Below, one piece after another: positions 45,650-60,900 of a stretch of 64,000 nucleotides of DNA. Positions within the stretch are counted from its first letter, which is position 1. Each line of letters begins with the position of its first letter. The DNA lies in contig NC_080062.1 of the NCBI RefSeq assembly GCF_026212465.1, forward strand, positions 13,469,524-13,533,523, written 5' to 3'. The notes under the pieces were generated by a model, which saw nothing but the letters and a program-made list of their open reading frames with translations, was not told the origin of the DNA and made no database searches. The DNA comes from Amaranthus tricolor (taxonomy: Eukaryota; Streptophyta; Magnoliopsida; Caryophyllales; Amaranthaceae). The translations under genes were made by a program, and so were the position numbers.

Positions 45650-48600
45650 TTCTTGTCACTTTTGCACATAAAGTTGCTCAAACTTGGTTTATTTTTCACA
45701 AAACTTGGCGCACAACACTATTTGGTATATATTATAGTGTTGAAGTGGTTCGAATTGAAAATCATAGTCATACACTAGAAATTACGCGTTAAGTTGCGAT
45801 TTTAAGGGTTTTTAAGCGTTTTCGGCACTGTTGCGCAAAAAGAAGCTCAAACTTGGTTTGTTTTGCACGAAACTTGGCACACAACACTGTTTGGTATATA
45901 ATGTTGTGTTGAAGTTGTTAGAATTGAAAATCTTTGACATATGCTACAAATTAAGTGTTAAGTTGCGATTTTATGTGTTTTTAAGCATTTTTGGCACTTT
46001 TGCGCATAAATTAGCTCAAACTTGGTTTGTTTTGCAAGAAACTTGTCACACATCACTATTTGGTATATATTATTGTTTTGAAGTAGTTAGAATTTAAAAC
46101 CATTGTCATATGCTAGAAATTACGTGTTAAGTTCCGATTTAAAGCGTTTTTAACCGTTTTTGTCACTTTTGCGCATAAAGTAGCTCAAACTTCGTTTGTT
46201 TTGCACAAAACTTGGCACACAACACTATTTGGTATATATTATTGTGTTTAAAAAGTTAGAATTGAAAATCATAGTCATATGCTTGAAATTACGTGTTAAG
46301 TTACGATGTTATGCGCTTTTAAGCGTATTTGGGACTTTTGCGCATAAAGTAGGTCAAACTTGGTTTGTTTTGCACGAAACTTGGCAAACAACACTATTTG
46401 GTATTTATTATTGTGTTCAAGTGGTTAAAATTGAAAACCATAATCATATGCTAGAAATTACATATTAAGTTGTGATTTTGTGTGTTTTTAAGTATTTTAG
46501 CACTTTTGCGCATAAAGTAGCTCAAACTTGGTTTGTTTTGCCCGAAACTTGTCACACAACACTATTGGGTATATATTATTGTGTTGAAGTGGTTAGAATT
46601 GAATATCATAGTCATATACTAGAAATTACGTGTTAAGTTGCGATGTTAAGGGTTTTTAAGCGTTTTTGGCACTTTTGCGCATAAAGAAGCTCAAACTTGG
46701 TTTGTTTTGCACGAAACATGGCACACAACACTATTTGGTATATATTATTGTGTTTAAAAAGTTAGTATTGAAAATGATTGTCATGTGCTGGATTTTACGT
46801 TTTAAGTTACGCTTTTATGCGTTTTTAAGCGTATTTGGGACTTTTGCGCATAAAGTAGCTCAAACTTGGTTTGTTTTGCACGAAACATGTCATACAACAC
46901 TATTTGGTATATATTATTGTGTTGAAGTAGTTAGAATTGAAAATCATAGTCATATGCTAGAAATTACGTGTTAAAATGCGATTTTATGCGTTTTTAAGCG
47001 TTTTTGTCACTTTTGCGCATAAAGTAGCTCAGACTTGGTTTGTTTTGCACAAAACTTGGCACACAACATTATTTGGTATGTATTATTGTGTTGAAGTGCT
47101 TAGAATATAAAATCATAGTCATATGCTAGAAATTACGTGTTAAATTGCGATTTTATGCGTTTTTAAGCGTTTTTGTCACTTTTGTGCATAAAGTAGCTCA
47201 AACTTGGTTTGTTTTGTACAAAACTTGGCACACAACACTATTTGGTATATATTATTGTGTTGAAGTGGTTAGAATTGAAAGTCATAGTCATACACTAGAA
47301 ATTACGTGTTAAGTTGCGATGTTAAGAGTTTTTAAGCGTTTTTGGCACTTTTGTGCATAAAGAAGCTCAAACTTGGTTTGTTTTGCACGAAACTTGGCAC
47401 ACAACACTATTTGGTATATAATATTGTGTTTAAAAAGTTAGAATTGAAAATCATGTCATGTGCTGGAAATTACGTTTTAAGTTACGATTTTATGCGTTTT
47501 TAAGCGTATTTGGGACTTTTGCGCATAAAGTAGCTCAAACTTGGTTTGTTTTGCATGAAACATGGCAAACAACACTATTTGGTATTTATTATTTTGTTGA
47601 AGTGGTTAAAATTGAAAATCATAATCATATGCTTGAAATTACATGTTAAGTTGTGATTTTATGCGTTTTTAAGCGTTTTTGGCACTTTTGCGCATAAAGT
47701 AGTTCAAACTTGGTTTCTTTTGCATGAAACTTGTTGCGCAACACTATTTGGTATATATTGTTGTGTTGAAGTTGTTAGACTTTACAACCATAGTCATATG
47801 CTAGAAATTACGTGTTAAGTTGCGGTTTTATGTGTTTTAAAGCTTTTTTGGTACTTTTGCGCATAAAGTAGCTCAAACTTGGTTTGTTTTGCCCGAAACT
47901 TGTCACACAACACTATTTGGTATATATTATTGTGTTGAAGTGGTTAGAATTGAATGTCATAGTCATATGCTAGAAATTACGTGTTAAATTTCGATTTTAT
48001 GCGTTTTTAAGCGTTTTTGTCACTTTTGCGCATAAAGTAGCTCAAACTTGGTTTGTTTTGCACGAAACTTGGCACACAACAGTATTTGGTATGTATTATT
48101 GTGTTGAAGTGGTTAGAATTGAAAAACATTGTTGTATGCTAGAAATTACGTGTTAAATTGCGATTTTATGCGTTTTTAAGCGTTTTTGGCACTTTTGCGC
48201 ATAAAGTAGCTCAAACTTGGTTTGTTTTGCACAAAACGTGGCACAAAACACTATTTGGTATATATTAATGTGTTGAAGTTGTTAGAAATTGAAATCATAG
48301 TCATATGCTAGAAATTACGTGTTAAATTGCGAATTTATGCGTTTTTAAGCGTTTTTGGCACTTTTGCGCATAAAGTAGCTCAAACTCGGTTTGTTTAGCA
48401 CGAAACTTGGACACAACACTATTTGGTATATATTATTGTGTTTAAGTAGTTAGAATTGAAAATCATAGACATATGCTAGAAATTACGTGTTAAGTTGTGA
48501 TTTTATGCGTTTTTAAGCGTACTGTGAACTTTGCGCATAAAGTAGTTCAAACTTGGTTTGTTTTGCACGAAACTTGGCGCGCAACACGATTTGGTATATA

Positions 48601-51030
48601 TTGTTGTGTTGAAGTATTTAGAATTGAAAACGATTGTCATATGCTAGAAATTACGTGTTAAGTTCCGATTTTATGCGTTTTTAAGCGTTTTTGGCACTTT
48701 TGCACATAAAGTAGCTCAAACTTGGTTTGTTTTGCACGAAACTTGGCACACAACACTATTTGGTATGTATCATTGTGTTTAAGTGGTTAGAATTTTGAAA
48801 ATCATAGTTATATGCTAGAAATTACGTGTTAATTTGCAATTTTATGTGTTTTTAAGCGTTTTTGTCACTTTTGCGCATAAAGTAGCTCAAACTTGGTTTA
48901 TTTTTCACAAAACTTGGCGCACAACACTATTTGGTATATATTATAGTGTTGAAGTGGTTCGAATTGAAAATCATAGTCATACACTAGAAATTACGCGTTA
49001 AGTTGCGATTTTAAGGGTTTTTAAGCGTTTTCGGCACTGTTGCGCAAAAAGAAGCTCAAACTTGGTTTGTTTTGCACGAAACTTGGCACACAACACTGTT
49101 TGGTATATAATGTTGTGTTGAAGTTGTTAGAATTGAAAATCTTTGTCATATGCTAGAAATTAAGTGTTAAGTTGCGATTTTATGTGTTTTTAAGCATTTT
49201 TGGCACTTTTGCGCATAAATTAGCTCAAACTTGGTTTGTTTTGCAAGAAACTTGTCACACATCACTATTTGGTATATATTATTGTTTTGAAGTAGTTAGA
49301 ATTTAAAACCATTGTCATATGCTAGAAATTACGTGTTAAGTTCCGATTTAAAGCGTTTTTAACCGTTTTTGTCACTTTTGCGCATAAAGTAGCTCAAACT
49401 TCGTTTGTTTTGCACAAAACTTGGCACACAACACTATTTGGTATATATTATTGTGTTTAAAAAGTTAGAAATGAAAATCATAGTCATATGCTTGAAATTA
49501 CGTGTTAAGTTACGATGTTATGCGTTTTTAAGCGTATTTGGGACTTTTGCGCATAAAGTAGGTCAAACTTGGTTTCTTTTGCACGAAACTTGGCAAACAA
49601 CACTATTTGGTATTTATTATTGTGTTCAAGTGGTTAAAATTGAAAACCATAATCATATGCTAGAAATTACATATTAAGTTGTGATTTTGTGTGTTTTTAA
49701 GTATTTTAGCACTTTTGCGCATAAAGTAGCTCAAACTTGGTTTGTTTTGCCCGAAACTTGTCACACAACACTATTGGGTATATATTATTGTGTTGAAGTG
49801 GTTAGAATTGAATATCATAGTCATATACTAGAAATTACGTGTTAAGTTGCGATGTTAAGGGTTTTTAAGCGTTTTTGGCACTTTTGCGCATAAAGAAGTT
49901 CAAACTTGGTTTGTTTTGCACGAAAGTTGGCACACAACACTATTTGGTATATATTATTGTGTTTAAAAAGTTAGTATTGAAAATGATTGTCATGTGCTGG
50001 ATTTTACGTTTTAAGTTACGCTTTTATGCGTTTTTAAGCGTTTTTGTCACTTTTGCGCATAAAGTAGCTCAAACTTGGTTTATTTTTCACAAAACTTGGC
50101 GCACAACACTATTTGGTATATATTATAGTTTTGAAGTGGTTCGAATTGAAAATCATAGTCATACACTAGAAATTACGCGTTAAGTTGCGATTTTAAGGGT
50201 TTTTAAGCGTTTTCGGCACTGTTGCGCAAAAAGAAGCTCAAACTTGGTTTGTTTTGCACGAAACTTGGCACACAACACTGTTTGGTATATAATGTTGTGT
50301 TGAAGTTGTTAGAATTGAAAATCTTTGTCATATGCTAGAAATTAAGTGTTAAGTTGCGATTTTATGTGTTTTTAAGCATTTTTGGCACTTTTGCGCATAA
50401 ATTAGCTCAAACTTGGTTTGTTTTGCAAGAAACTTGTCACACATCACTATTTGGTATATATTATTGTTTTGAAGTAGTTAGAATTTAAAACCATTGTCAT
50501 ATGCTAGAAATTACGTGTTAAGTTCCGATTTAAAGCGTTTTTAACCGTTTTTGTCACTTTTGCGCATAAAGTAGCTCAAACTTCGTTTGTTTTGCACAAA
50601 ACTTGGCACACAACACTATTTGGTATATATTATTGTGTTTAAAAAGTTAGAAATGAAAATCATAGTCATATGCTTGAAATTACGTGTTAAGTTACGATGT
50701 TATGCGTTTTTAAGCGTATTTGGGACTTTTGCGCATAAAGTAGGTCAAACTTGGTTTGTTTTGCACGAAACTTGGCAAACAACACTATTTGGTATTTATT
50801 ATTGTGTTCAAGTGGTTAAAATTGAAAACCATAATCATATGCTAGAAATTACATATTAAGTTGTGATTTTGTGTGTTTTTAAGTATTTTAGCACTTTTGC
50901 GCATAAAGTAGCTCAAACTTGGTTTGTTTTGCCCGAAACTTGTCACACAACACTATTGGGTATATATTATTGTGTTGAAGTGGTTAGAATTGAATATCAT
51001 AGTCATATACTAGAAATTACGTGTTAAGTT
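45650..51030. repeat. overlapping 19- and 7-monomer satellite duplications
   Basis: About 45,650-46,860 recurs at 48,860-50,040 (offset 3,209 bp, 19 monomers). About 48,860-49,840 recurs at 50,042-51,030 (offset 1,182 bp, 7 monomers). A variant block with GAAACTTGTCACACATCAC marks each copy, near 46,030, 49,250 and 50,430. Confidence 0.7.
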
Positions 51031-54000
51031 CCGATTTTATGCGTTTTAAAGCGTTTTTGGCACTTTTGCGCATAAAGTAGCTCAAACTTGGTTTGTTTTG
51101 CACGAAACTTGGCACACAACACTATTTGGTATATATTATTGTGTTTAAAAAGTTAGTATTGAAAATGATTGTCATGTGCTGGATTTTACGTTTTAAGTTA
51201 CGATTTTATGCGTTTTTAAGCGTATTTGGGACTTTTGCGCATAAAGTAGCTCAAACTTGGTTTGTTTTGCACGAAACATGTCATACAACACTATTTGGTA
51301 TATATTATTGTGTTGAAGTAGTTAGAATTGAAAATCATAGTCATATGCTAGAAATTACGTGTTAAATTGCGATTTTATGCGTTTTTAAGCGTTTTTGTCA
51401 CTTTTGCGCATAAAGTAGCTCAGACTTGGTTTGTTTTGCACAAAACTTGGCACACAACATTATTTGGTATGTATTATTGTGTTGAAGTGCTTAGAATATA
51501 AAATCATAGTCATATGCTAGAAATTACGTGTTAAATTGCGATTTTATGCGTTTTTAAGCGTTTTTGTCACTTTTGTGCATAAAGTAGCTCAAACTTGGTT
51601 TGTTTTGTACAAAACTTGGCACACAACACTATTTGGTATATATTATTGTGTTGAAGTGGTTAGAATTGAAAGTCATAGTCATACACTAGAAATTACGTGT
51701 TAAGTTGCGATGTTAAGAGTTTTTAAGCGTTTTTGGCACTTTTGTGCATAAAGAAGCTCAAACTTGGTTTGTTTTGCACGAAACTTGGCACACAACACTA
51801 TTTGGTATATAATATTGTGTTTAAAAAGTTAGAATTGAAAATCATGTCATGTGCTGGAAATTACGTTTTAAGTTACGATTTTATGCGTTTTTAAGCGTAT
51901 TTGGGACTTTTGCGCATAAAGTAGCTCAAACTTGGTTTGTTTTGCATGAAACATGGCAAACAACACTATTTGGTATTTATTATTGTGTTGAAGTGGTTAA
52001 AATTGAAAGTCATAATCATATGCTTGAAATTACATGTTAAGATGTGATTTTATGCGTTTTTAAGCGTTTTTGGCACTTTTGCGCATAAAGTAGTTCAAAC
52101 TTGGTTTCTTTTGCACGAAACTTGTTGCGCAACACTATTTGGTATATATTGTTGTGTTGAAGTTGTTAGACTTTACAACCATAGTCATATGCTAGAAATT
52201 ACGTGTTAAGTTGCGGTTTTATGTGTTTTAAAGCTTTTTTGGTACTTTTGCGCATAAAGTAGCTCAAACTTGGTTTGTTTTGCCCGAAACTTGTCACACA
52301 ACACTATTTGGTATATATTATTGTGTTGAAGTGGTTAGAATTGAATGTCTTAGTCATATGCTAGAAATTACGTGTTAAATTCCGATTTTATGCGTTTTTA
52401 AGCGTTTTTGTCACTTTTGCGCATAAAGTAGCTCAAACTTGGTTTGTTTTGCACGAAACTTGGCACACAACAGTATTTGGTATGTATTATTGTGTTGAAG
52501 TGGTTAGAATAGAAAAACATTGTCGTATGCTAGAAATTACGTGTTAAATTGCGATTTTATGCGTTTTTAAGCGTTTTTGGCACATTTGCGCATAAAGTAG
52601 CTCAAACTTGGTTTGTTTTGAACAAAACGTGGCACAAAACACTATTTGGTATATATTAATGTGTTGAAGTTGTTAGAAATTGAAATCATAGTCATATGCT
52701 AGAAATTACGTGTTAAATTGCGAATTTATGCGTTTTTAAGCGTTTTTGGCACTTTTGCGCATAAAGTAGCTCAAACTCGGTTTGTTTAGCACGAAACTTT
52801 GACACAACACTATTTGGTATATATTATTGTGTTTAAGTAGTTAGAATTGAAAATCATAGACATATGCTAGAAATTACGTGTTAAGTTGTGATTTTATGCG
52901 CTTTTAAGCGTACTGTGAACTTTGCGCATAAAATAGTTCAAACTTGGTTTGTTTTGCACGAAACTTGGCGCGCAACACGATTTGGTATATATTGTTGTGT
53001 TGAAGTATTTAGAATTGAAAACGATTGTCATATGCTAGAAATTACATGTTAAGTTCCGATTTTATGCGTTTTTAAGCGTTGTTGGCACTTTTGCGCATAA
53101 AGTAGCTCAAACTTGGTTTGTTTTGCACGAAACTTGGCACACAACACTATTTGGTATATATTATTGTGTTTAAAAAGTTAGTATTGAAAATGATTGTCAT
53201 GTGCTGGATTTTACGTTTTAAGTTACGATTTTATGCGTTTTTAAGCGTATTTGGGACTTTTGCGCATAAAGTAGCTCAAACTTGGTTTGTTTTGCACGAA
53301 ACATGTCATACAACACTATTTGGTATATATTATTGTGTTGAAGTAGTTAGAATTGAAAATCACAGTCATATGCTAGAAATTACGTGTTAAATTGCGATTT
53401 TATGCGTTTTTAAGCGTTTTTGTCACTTTTGCGCATAAAGTAGCTCAGACTTGGTTTGTTTTGCACAAAACTTGGCACACAACATTATTTGGTATGTATT
53501 ATTGTGTTGAAGTGCTTAGAATATAAAATCATAGTCATATGCTAGAAATTACGTGTTAAATTGCGATTTTATGCGTTTTTAAGCGTTTTTGTCACTTTTG
53601 TGCATAAAGTAGCTCAAACTTGGTTTGTTTTGTACAAAACTTGGCACACAACACTATTTGGTATATATTATTGTGTTGAAGTGGTTAGAATTGAAAGTCA
53701 TAGTCATACACTAGAAATTACGTGTTAAGTTGCGATGTTAAGAGTTTTTAAGCGTTTTTGGCACTTTTGTGCATAAAGAAGCTCAAACTTGGTTTGTTTT
53801 GCACGAAACTTGGCACACAACACTATTTGGTATATAATATTGTGTTTAAAAAGTTAGAATTGAAAATCATGTCATGTTCTGGAAATTACGTTTTAAGTTA
53901 CGATTTTATGCGTTTTTAAGCGTATTTGGGACTTTTGCGCATAAAGTAGCTCAAACTTGGTTTGTTTTGCATGAAACATGGCAAACAACACTATTTGGTA

Positions 54001-54950
54001 TTTATTATTGTGTTGAAGTGGTTAAAATTGAAAGTCATAATCATATGCTTGAAATTACATGTTAAGATGTGATTTTATGCGTTTTTAAGCGTTTTTGGCA
54101 CTTTTGCGCATAAAGTAGTTCAAACTTGGTTTCTTTTGCACGAAACTTGTTGCGCAACACTATTTGGTATATATTGTTGTGTTGAAGTTGTTAGACTTTA
54201 CAACCATAGTCATATGCTAGAAATTACGTGTTAAGTTGCGGTTTTATGTGTTTTAAAGCTTTTTTGGTACTTTTGCGCATAAAGTAGCTCAAACTTGGTT
54301 TGTTTTGCCCGAAACTTGTCACACAACACTATTTGGTATATATTATTGTGTTGAAGTGGTTAGAATTGAATGTCTTAGTCATATGCTAGAAATTACGTGT
54401 TAAATTCCGATTTTATGCGTTTTTAAGCGTTTTTGTCACTTTTGCGCATAAAGTAGCTCAAACTTGGTTTGTTTTGCACGAAACTTGGCACACAACAGTA
54501 TTTGGTATGTATTATTGTGTTGAAGTGGTTAGAATAGAAAAACATTGTCGTATGCTAGAAATTACGTGTTAAATTGCGATTTTATGCGTTTTTAAGCGTT
54601 TTTGGCACTTTTGCGCATAAAGTAGCTCAAACTCGGTTTGTTTAGCACGAAACTTTGACACAACACTATTTGGTATATATTATTGTGTTTAAGTAGTTAG
54701 AATTGAAAATCATAGACATATGCTAGAAATTACGTGTTAAGTTGTGATTTTATGCGTTTTTAAGCGTACTGTGAACTTTGCGCATAAAGTAGTTCAAACT
54801 TGGTTTGTTTTGCACGAAACTTGGCGCGCAACACGATTTGGTATATATTGTTGTGTTGAAGTATTTAGAATTGAAAACGATTGTCATATGCTAGAAATTA
54901 CATGTTAAGTTCCGATTTTATGCGTTTTTAAGCGTTGTTGGCACTTTTGC
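51030..54950. repeat. 12-monomer satellite duplication, second copy short by one monomer
   Basis: About 51,030-53,080 recurs from about 53,081 at an offset of 2,025 bp. In the second copy the monomer containing AACAAAACGTGGCAC (52,600-52,770 in the first) is missing near 54,600. About 46.75-48.7 kb also matches 51.1-53.1 kb at an offset of 4,391 bp (26 monomers). Confidence 0.7.
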
Positions 54951-57900
54951 GCATAAAGTAGCTCAAACTTGGTTTGTTTTGCACGAAACTTGGCACACAA
55001 CACTATTTGGTATGTATCATTGTGTTTAAGTGGTTAGAATTTTGAAAATCATAGTTATATACTAGAAATTACGTGTTAATTTGCAATTTTATGTGTTTTT
55101 AAGCGTTTTTGTCACTTTTGCGCATAAAGTAGCTCAAACTTGGTTTATTTTTCACAAAACTTGGCGCACAACACTATTTGGTATATATTATAGTGTTGAA
55201 GTGGTTCGAATTGAAAATCATAGTCACACACTAGAAATTACGCGTTAAGTTGCGATTTTAAGGGTTTTTAAGCGTTTTCGGCACTGTTGCGCAAAAAGAA
55301 GCTCAAACTTGGTTTGTTTTGCACGAAACTTGGCACCCAACACTGTTTGGTATATAATGTTGTGTTGAAGTTGTTAGAATTGAAAATCTTTGTCATATGC
55401 TAGAAATTAAGTGTTAAGTTGCGATTTTATGTGTTTTTAAGCATTTTTGGCACTTTTGCGCATAAATTAGCTCAAACTTGGTTTGTTTTGCAAGAAACTT
55501 GTCACACATCACTATTTGGTATATATTATTGTTTTGAAGTAGTTAGAATTTAAAACCATTGTCATATGCTAGAAATTACGTGTTAAGTTCCGATTTAAAG
55601 CGTTTTTAACCGTTTTTGGCACTTTTGCGCATAAAGTAGCTCAAACTTCGTTTGTTTTGCACAAAACTTGGCACACAACACTATTTGGTATATATTATTG
55701 TGTTTAAAAAGTTAGAATTGAAAATCATAGTCATATGCTTGAAATTACGTGTTAAGTTACGATGTTATGCGTTTTTAAGCGTATTTGGGACTTTTGCGCA
55801 TAAAGTAGGTCAAACTTGGTTTGTTTTGCACGAAACTTGGCAAACAACACTATTTGGTATTTATTATTGTGTTCAAGTGGTTAAAATTGAAAACCATAAT
55901 CATATGCTAGAAATTACATATTAAGTTGTGATTTTGTGTGTTTTTAAGTATTTTAGCACTTTTGCGCATAAAGTAGCTCAAACTTGGTTTGTTTTGCCCG
56001 AAACTTGTCACACAACACTATTGGGTATATATTATTGTGTTGAAGTGGTTAGAATTGAATATCATAGTCATATACTAGAAATTACGTGTTAAGTTGCGAT
56101 CTTAAGGGTTTTTAAGCGTTTTTGGCACTTTTGCGCATAAAGAAGCTCAAACTTGGTTTGTTTTGCACGAAACTTGGCACACAACACTATTTGGTATATA
56201 TTATTGTGTTTAAAAAGTTAGTATTGAAAATGATTGTCATGTGCTGGATTTTACGTTTTAAGTTACGATTTTATGCGTTTTTAAGCGTATTTGGGACTTT
56301 TGCGCATAAAGTAGCTCAAACTTGGTTTGTTTTGCACGAAACATGTCATACAACACTATTTGGTATATATTATTGTGTTGAAGTAGTTAGAATTGAAAAT
56401 CATAGTCATATGCTAGAAATTACGTGTTAAATTCCGATTTTATGCGTTTTTAAGCGTTTTTGTCACTTTTGCGCATAAAGTAGCTCAAACTTGGTTTGTT
56501 TTGCACGAAACTTGGCACACAACAGTATTTGGTATGTATTATTGTGTTGAAGTGGTTAGAATTGAAAAACATTGTCGTATGCTAGAAATTACGTGTTAAA
56601 TTGCGATTTTATGCGTTTTTAAGCGTTTTTGGCACTTTTGCGCATAAAGTAGCTCAAACTTGGTTTGTTTTGCACAAAACGTGGCACAAAACACTATTTG
56701 GTATATATTAATGTGTTGAAGTTGTTAGAAATTGAAATCATAGTCATATGCTAGAAATTACGTGTTAAATTGCGAATTTATGTGTTTTTAAGCGTTTTTG
56801 GCACTTTTGCGCATAAAGTAGCTCAAACTTGGTTTGTTTTGCACGAAAATTGGCACACAACAGTATTTGGTATGTATTATTGTGTTGAAGTGGTTAGAAT
56901 TGAAAAACATTGTCGTATGCTAGAAATTAAGTGTTAAATTGCGATTTTATGCGTTTTTAAGCGTTTTTGGCACTTTAGCGCATAAAGTAGCTCAAACTTG
57001 GTTTGTTTTGAACAAAACGTGGCACAAAACACTATTTGGTATATATTAATGTGTTGAAGTTGTTAGAAATTGAAATCATAGTCATATGCTAGAAATTACG
57101 TGTTAAATTGCGAATTTATGCGTTTTTAAGCGTTTTTGGCACTTTTGCGCCTAAAGTAGCTCAAACTCGGTTTGTTTAGCACGAAACTTTGACACAACAC
57201 TATTTGGTATATATTATTGTGTTTAAGTAGTTAGAATTGAAAATCATAGACATATGCTAGAAATTACGTGTTAAGTTGTGATTTTATGCGTTTTTAAGCG
57301 TACTGTGAACTTTGCGCATAAAGTAGTTCAAACTTGGTTTGTTTTGCACGAAACTTGGCGCGCAACACGATTTGGTATATATTGTTGTGTTGAAGTATTT
57401 AGAATTGAAAACGATTGTCATATGCTAGAAATTACATGTTAAGTTCCGATTTTATGCGTTTTTAAGCGTTGTTGGCACTTTTGCGCATAAAGTAGCTCAA
57501 ACTTGGTTTGTTTTGCACGAAACTTGGCACACAACACTATTTGGTATGTATCATTGTGTTTAAGTGGTTAGAATTTTGAAAATCATAGTTATATGCTAGA
57601 AATTACGTGTTAATTTGCAATTTTATGTGTTTTTAAGCGTTTTTGTCACTTTTGCGCATAAAGTAGCTCAAACTTGGTTTATTTTTCACAAAACTTGGCG
57701 CACAACACTATTTGGTATATATTATAGTGTTGAAGTGGTTCGAATTGAAAATCATAGTCATACACTAGAAATTACGCGTTAAGTTGCGATTTTAAGGGTT
57801 TTTAAGCGTTTTCGGCACTGTTGCGCAAAAAGAAGCTCAAACTTGGTTTGTTTTGCACGAAACTTGGCACACAACATTGTTTGGTATATAATGTTGTGTT

Positions 57901-60900
57901 GAAGTTGTTAGAATTGAAAATCTTTGTCATATGCTAGAAATTAAGTGTTAAGTTGCGATTTTATGTGTTTTTAAGCATTTTTGGCACTTTTGCGCATAAA
58001 TTAGCTCAAACTTGGTTTGTTTTGCAAGAAACTTGTCACACATCACTATTTGGTATATATTATTGTTTTGAAGTAGTTAGAATTTAAAACCATTGTCATA
58101 TGCTAGAAATTACGTGTTAAGTTCCGATTTAAAGCGTTTTTTAACCGTTTTTGGCACTTTTGCGCATAAAGTAGCTCAAACTTCGTTTGTTTTGCACAAA
58201 ACTTGGCACACAACACTATTTGGTATATATTATTGTGTTTAAAAAGTTAGAATTGAAAATCATAGTCATATGCTTGAAATTACGTGTTAAGTTACGATGT
58301 TATGCGTTTTTAAGCGTATTTGGGACTTTTGCGCATAAAGTAGGTCAAACTTGGTTTGTTTTGCACGAAACTTGGCAAACAACACTATTTGGTATTTATT
58401 ATTGTGTTCAAGTGGTTAAAATTGAAAACCATAATCATATGCTAGAAATTACATATTAAGTTGTGATTTTGTGTGTTTTTAAGTATTTTAGCACTTTTGC
58501 GCATAAAGTAGCTCAAACTTGGTTTGTTTTGCCCGAAACTTGTCACACAACACTATTGGGTATATATTATTGTGTTGAAGTGGTTAGAATTGAATATCAT
58601 AGTCATATACTAGAAATTACGTGTTAAGTTGCGATCTTAAGGGTTTTTAAGCGTTTTTGGCACTTTTGCGCATAAAGAAGCTCAAACTTGGTTTGTTTTG
58701 CACGAAACTTGGCACACAACACTATTTGGTATATATTATTGTGTTTAAAAAGTTAGTATTGAAAATGATTGTCATGTGCTGGATTTTACGTTTTAAGTTA
58801 CGATTTTATGCGTTTTTAAGCGTATTTGGGACTTTTGCGCATAAAGTAGCTCAAACTTGGTTTGTTTTGCACGAAACATGTCATACAACACTATTTGGTA
58901 TATATTATTGTGTTGAAGTAGTTAGAATTGAAAATCATAGTCATATGCTAGAAATTACGTGTTAAATTCCGATTTTATGCGTTTTTAAGCGTTTTTGTCA
59001 CTTTTGCGCATAAAGTAGCTCAAACTTGGTTTGTTTTGCACGAAACTTGGCACACAACAGTATTTGGTATGTATTATTGTGTTGAAGTGGTTAGAATTGA
59101 AAAACATTGTCGTATGCTAGAAATTACGTGTTAAATTGCGATTTTATGCGTTTTTAAGCGTTTTTGGCACTTTTGCGCATAAAGTAGCTCAAACTTGGTT
59201 TGTTTTGCACAAAACGTGGCACAAAACACTATTTGGTATATATTAATGTGTTGAAGTTGTTAGAAATTGAAATCATAGTCATATGCTAGAAATTACGTGT
59301 TAAATTGCGAATTTATGTGTTTTTAAGCGTTTTTGGCACTTTTGCGCATAAAGTAGCTCAAACTTGGTTTGTTTTGCACGAAAATTGGCACACAACAGTA
59401 TTTGGTATGTATTATTGTGTTGAAGTGGTTAGAATTGAAAAACATTGTCGTATGCTAGAAATTAAGTGTTAAATTGCGATTTTATGCGTTTTTAAGCGTT
59501 TTTGGCACTTTAGCGCATAAAGTAGCTCAAACTTGGTTTGTTTTGAACAAAACGTGGCACAAAACACTATTTGGTATATATTAATGTGTTGAAGTTGTTA
59601 GAAATTGAAATCATAGTCATATGCTAGAAATTACGTGTTAAATTGCGAATTTATGCGTTTTTAAGCGTTTTTGGCACTTTTGCGCATAAAGTAGCTCAAA
59701 CTCGGTTTGTTTAGCACGAAAGTTTGACACAACACTATTTGGTATATATTATTGTGTTTAAGTAGTTAGAATTGAAAATCATAGACATATGCTAGAAATT
59801 ACGTGTTAAGTTGTGATTTTATGCGTTTTTAAGCGTACTGTGAACTTTGCGCATAAAGTAGTTCAAACTTGGTTTGTTTTGCACGAAACTTGGCGCGCAA
59901 CACGATTTGGTATATATTGTTGTGTTGAAGTATTTAGAATTGAAAACGATTGTCATATGCTAGAAATTACATGTTAAGTTCCGATTTTATGCGTTTTTAA
60001 GCGTTGTTGGCACTTTTGCGCATAAAGTAGCTCAAACTTGGTTTGTTTTGCACGAAACTTGGCACACAACACTATTTGGTATGTATCATTGTGTTTAAGT
60101 GGTTAGAATTTTGAAAATCATAGTTATATGCTAGAAATTACGTGTTAATTTGCAATTTTATGTGTTTTTAAGCGTTTTTGTCACTTTTGCGCATAAAGTA
60201 GCTCAAACTTGGTTTATTTTTCACAAAACTTGGCGCACAACACTATTTGGTATATATTATAGTGTTGAAGTGGTTCGAATTGAAAATCATAGTCATACAC
60301 TAGAAATTACGCGTTAAGTTGCGATTTTAAGGGTTTTTAAGCGTTTTCGGCACTGTTGCGCAAAAAGAAGCTCAAACTTGGTTTGTTTTGCACGAAACTT
60401 GGCACACAACATTGTTTGGTATATAATGTTGTGTTGAAGTTGTTAGAATTGAAAATCTTTGTCATATGCTAGAAATTAAGTGTTAAGTTGCGATTTTATG
60501 TGTTTTTAAGCATTTTTGGCACTTTTGCGCATAAATTAGCTCAAACTTGGTTTGTTTTGCAAGAAACTTGTCACACATCACTATTTGGTATATATTATTG
60601 TTTTGAAGTAGTTAGAATTTAAAACCATTGTCATATGCTAGAAATTACGTGTTAAGTTCCGATTTAAAGCGTTTTTAACCGTTTTTGGCACTTTTGCGCA
60701 TAAAGTAGCTCAAACTTCATTTGTTTTGCACAAAACTTGGCACACAACACTATTTGGTATATATTATTGTGTTTAAAAAGTTAGAATTGAAAATCATAGT
60801 CATATGCTTGAAATTACGTGTTAAGTTACGATGTTATGCGTTTTTAAGCGTATTTGGGACTTTTGCGCATAAAGTAGGTCAAACTTGGTTTGTTTTGCAC

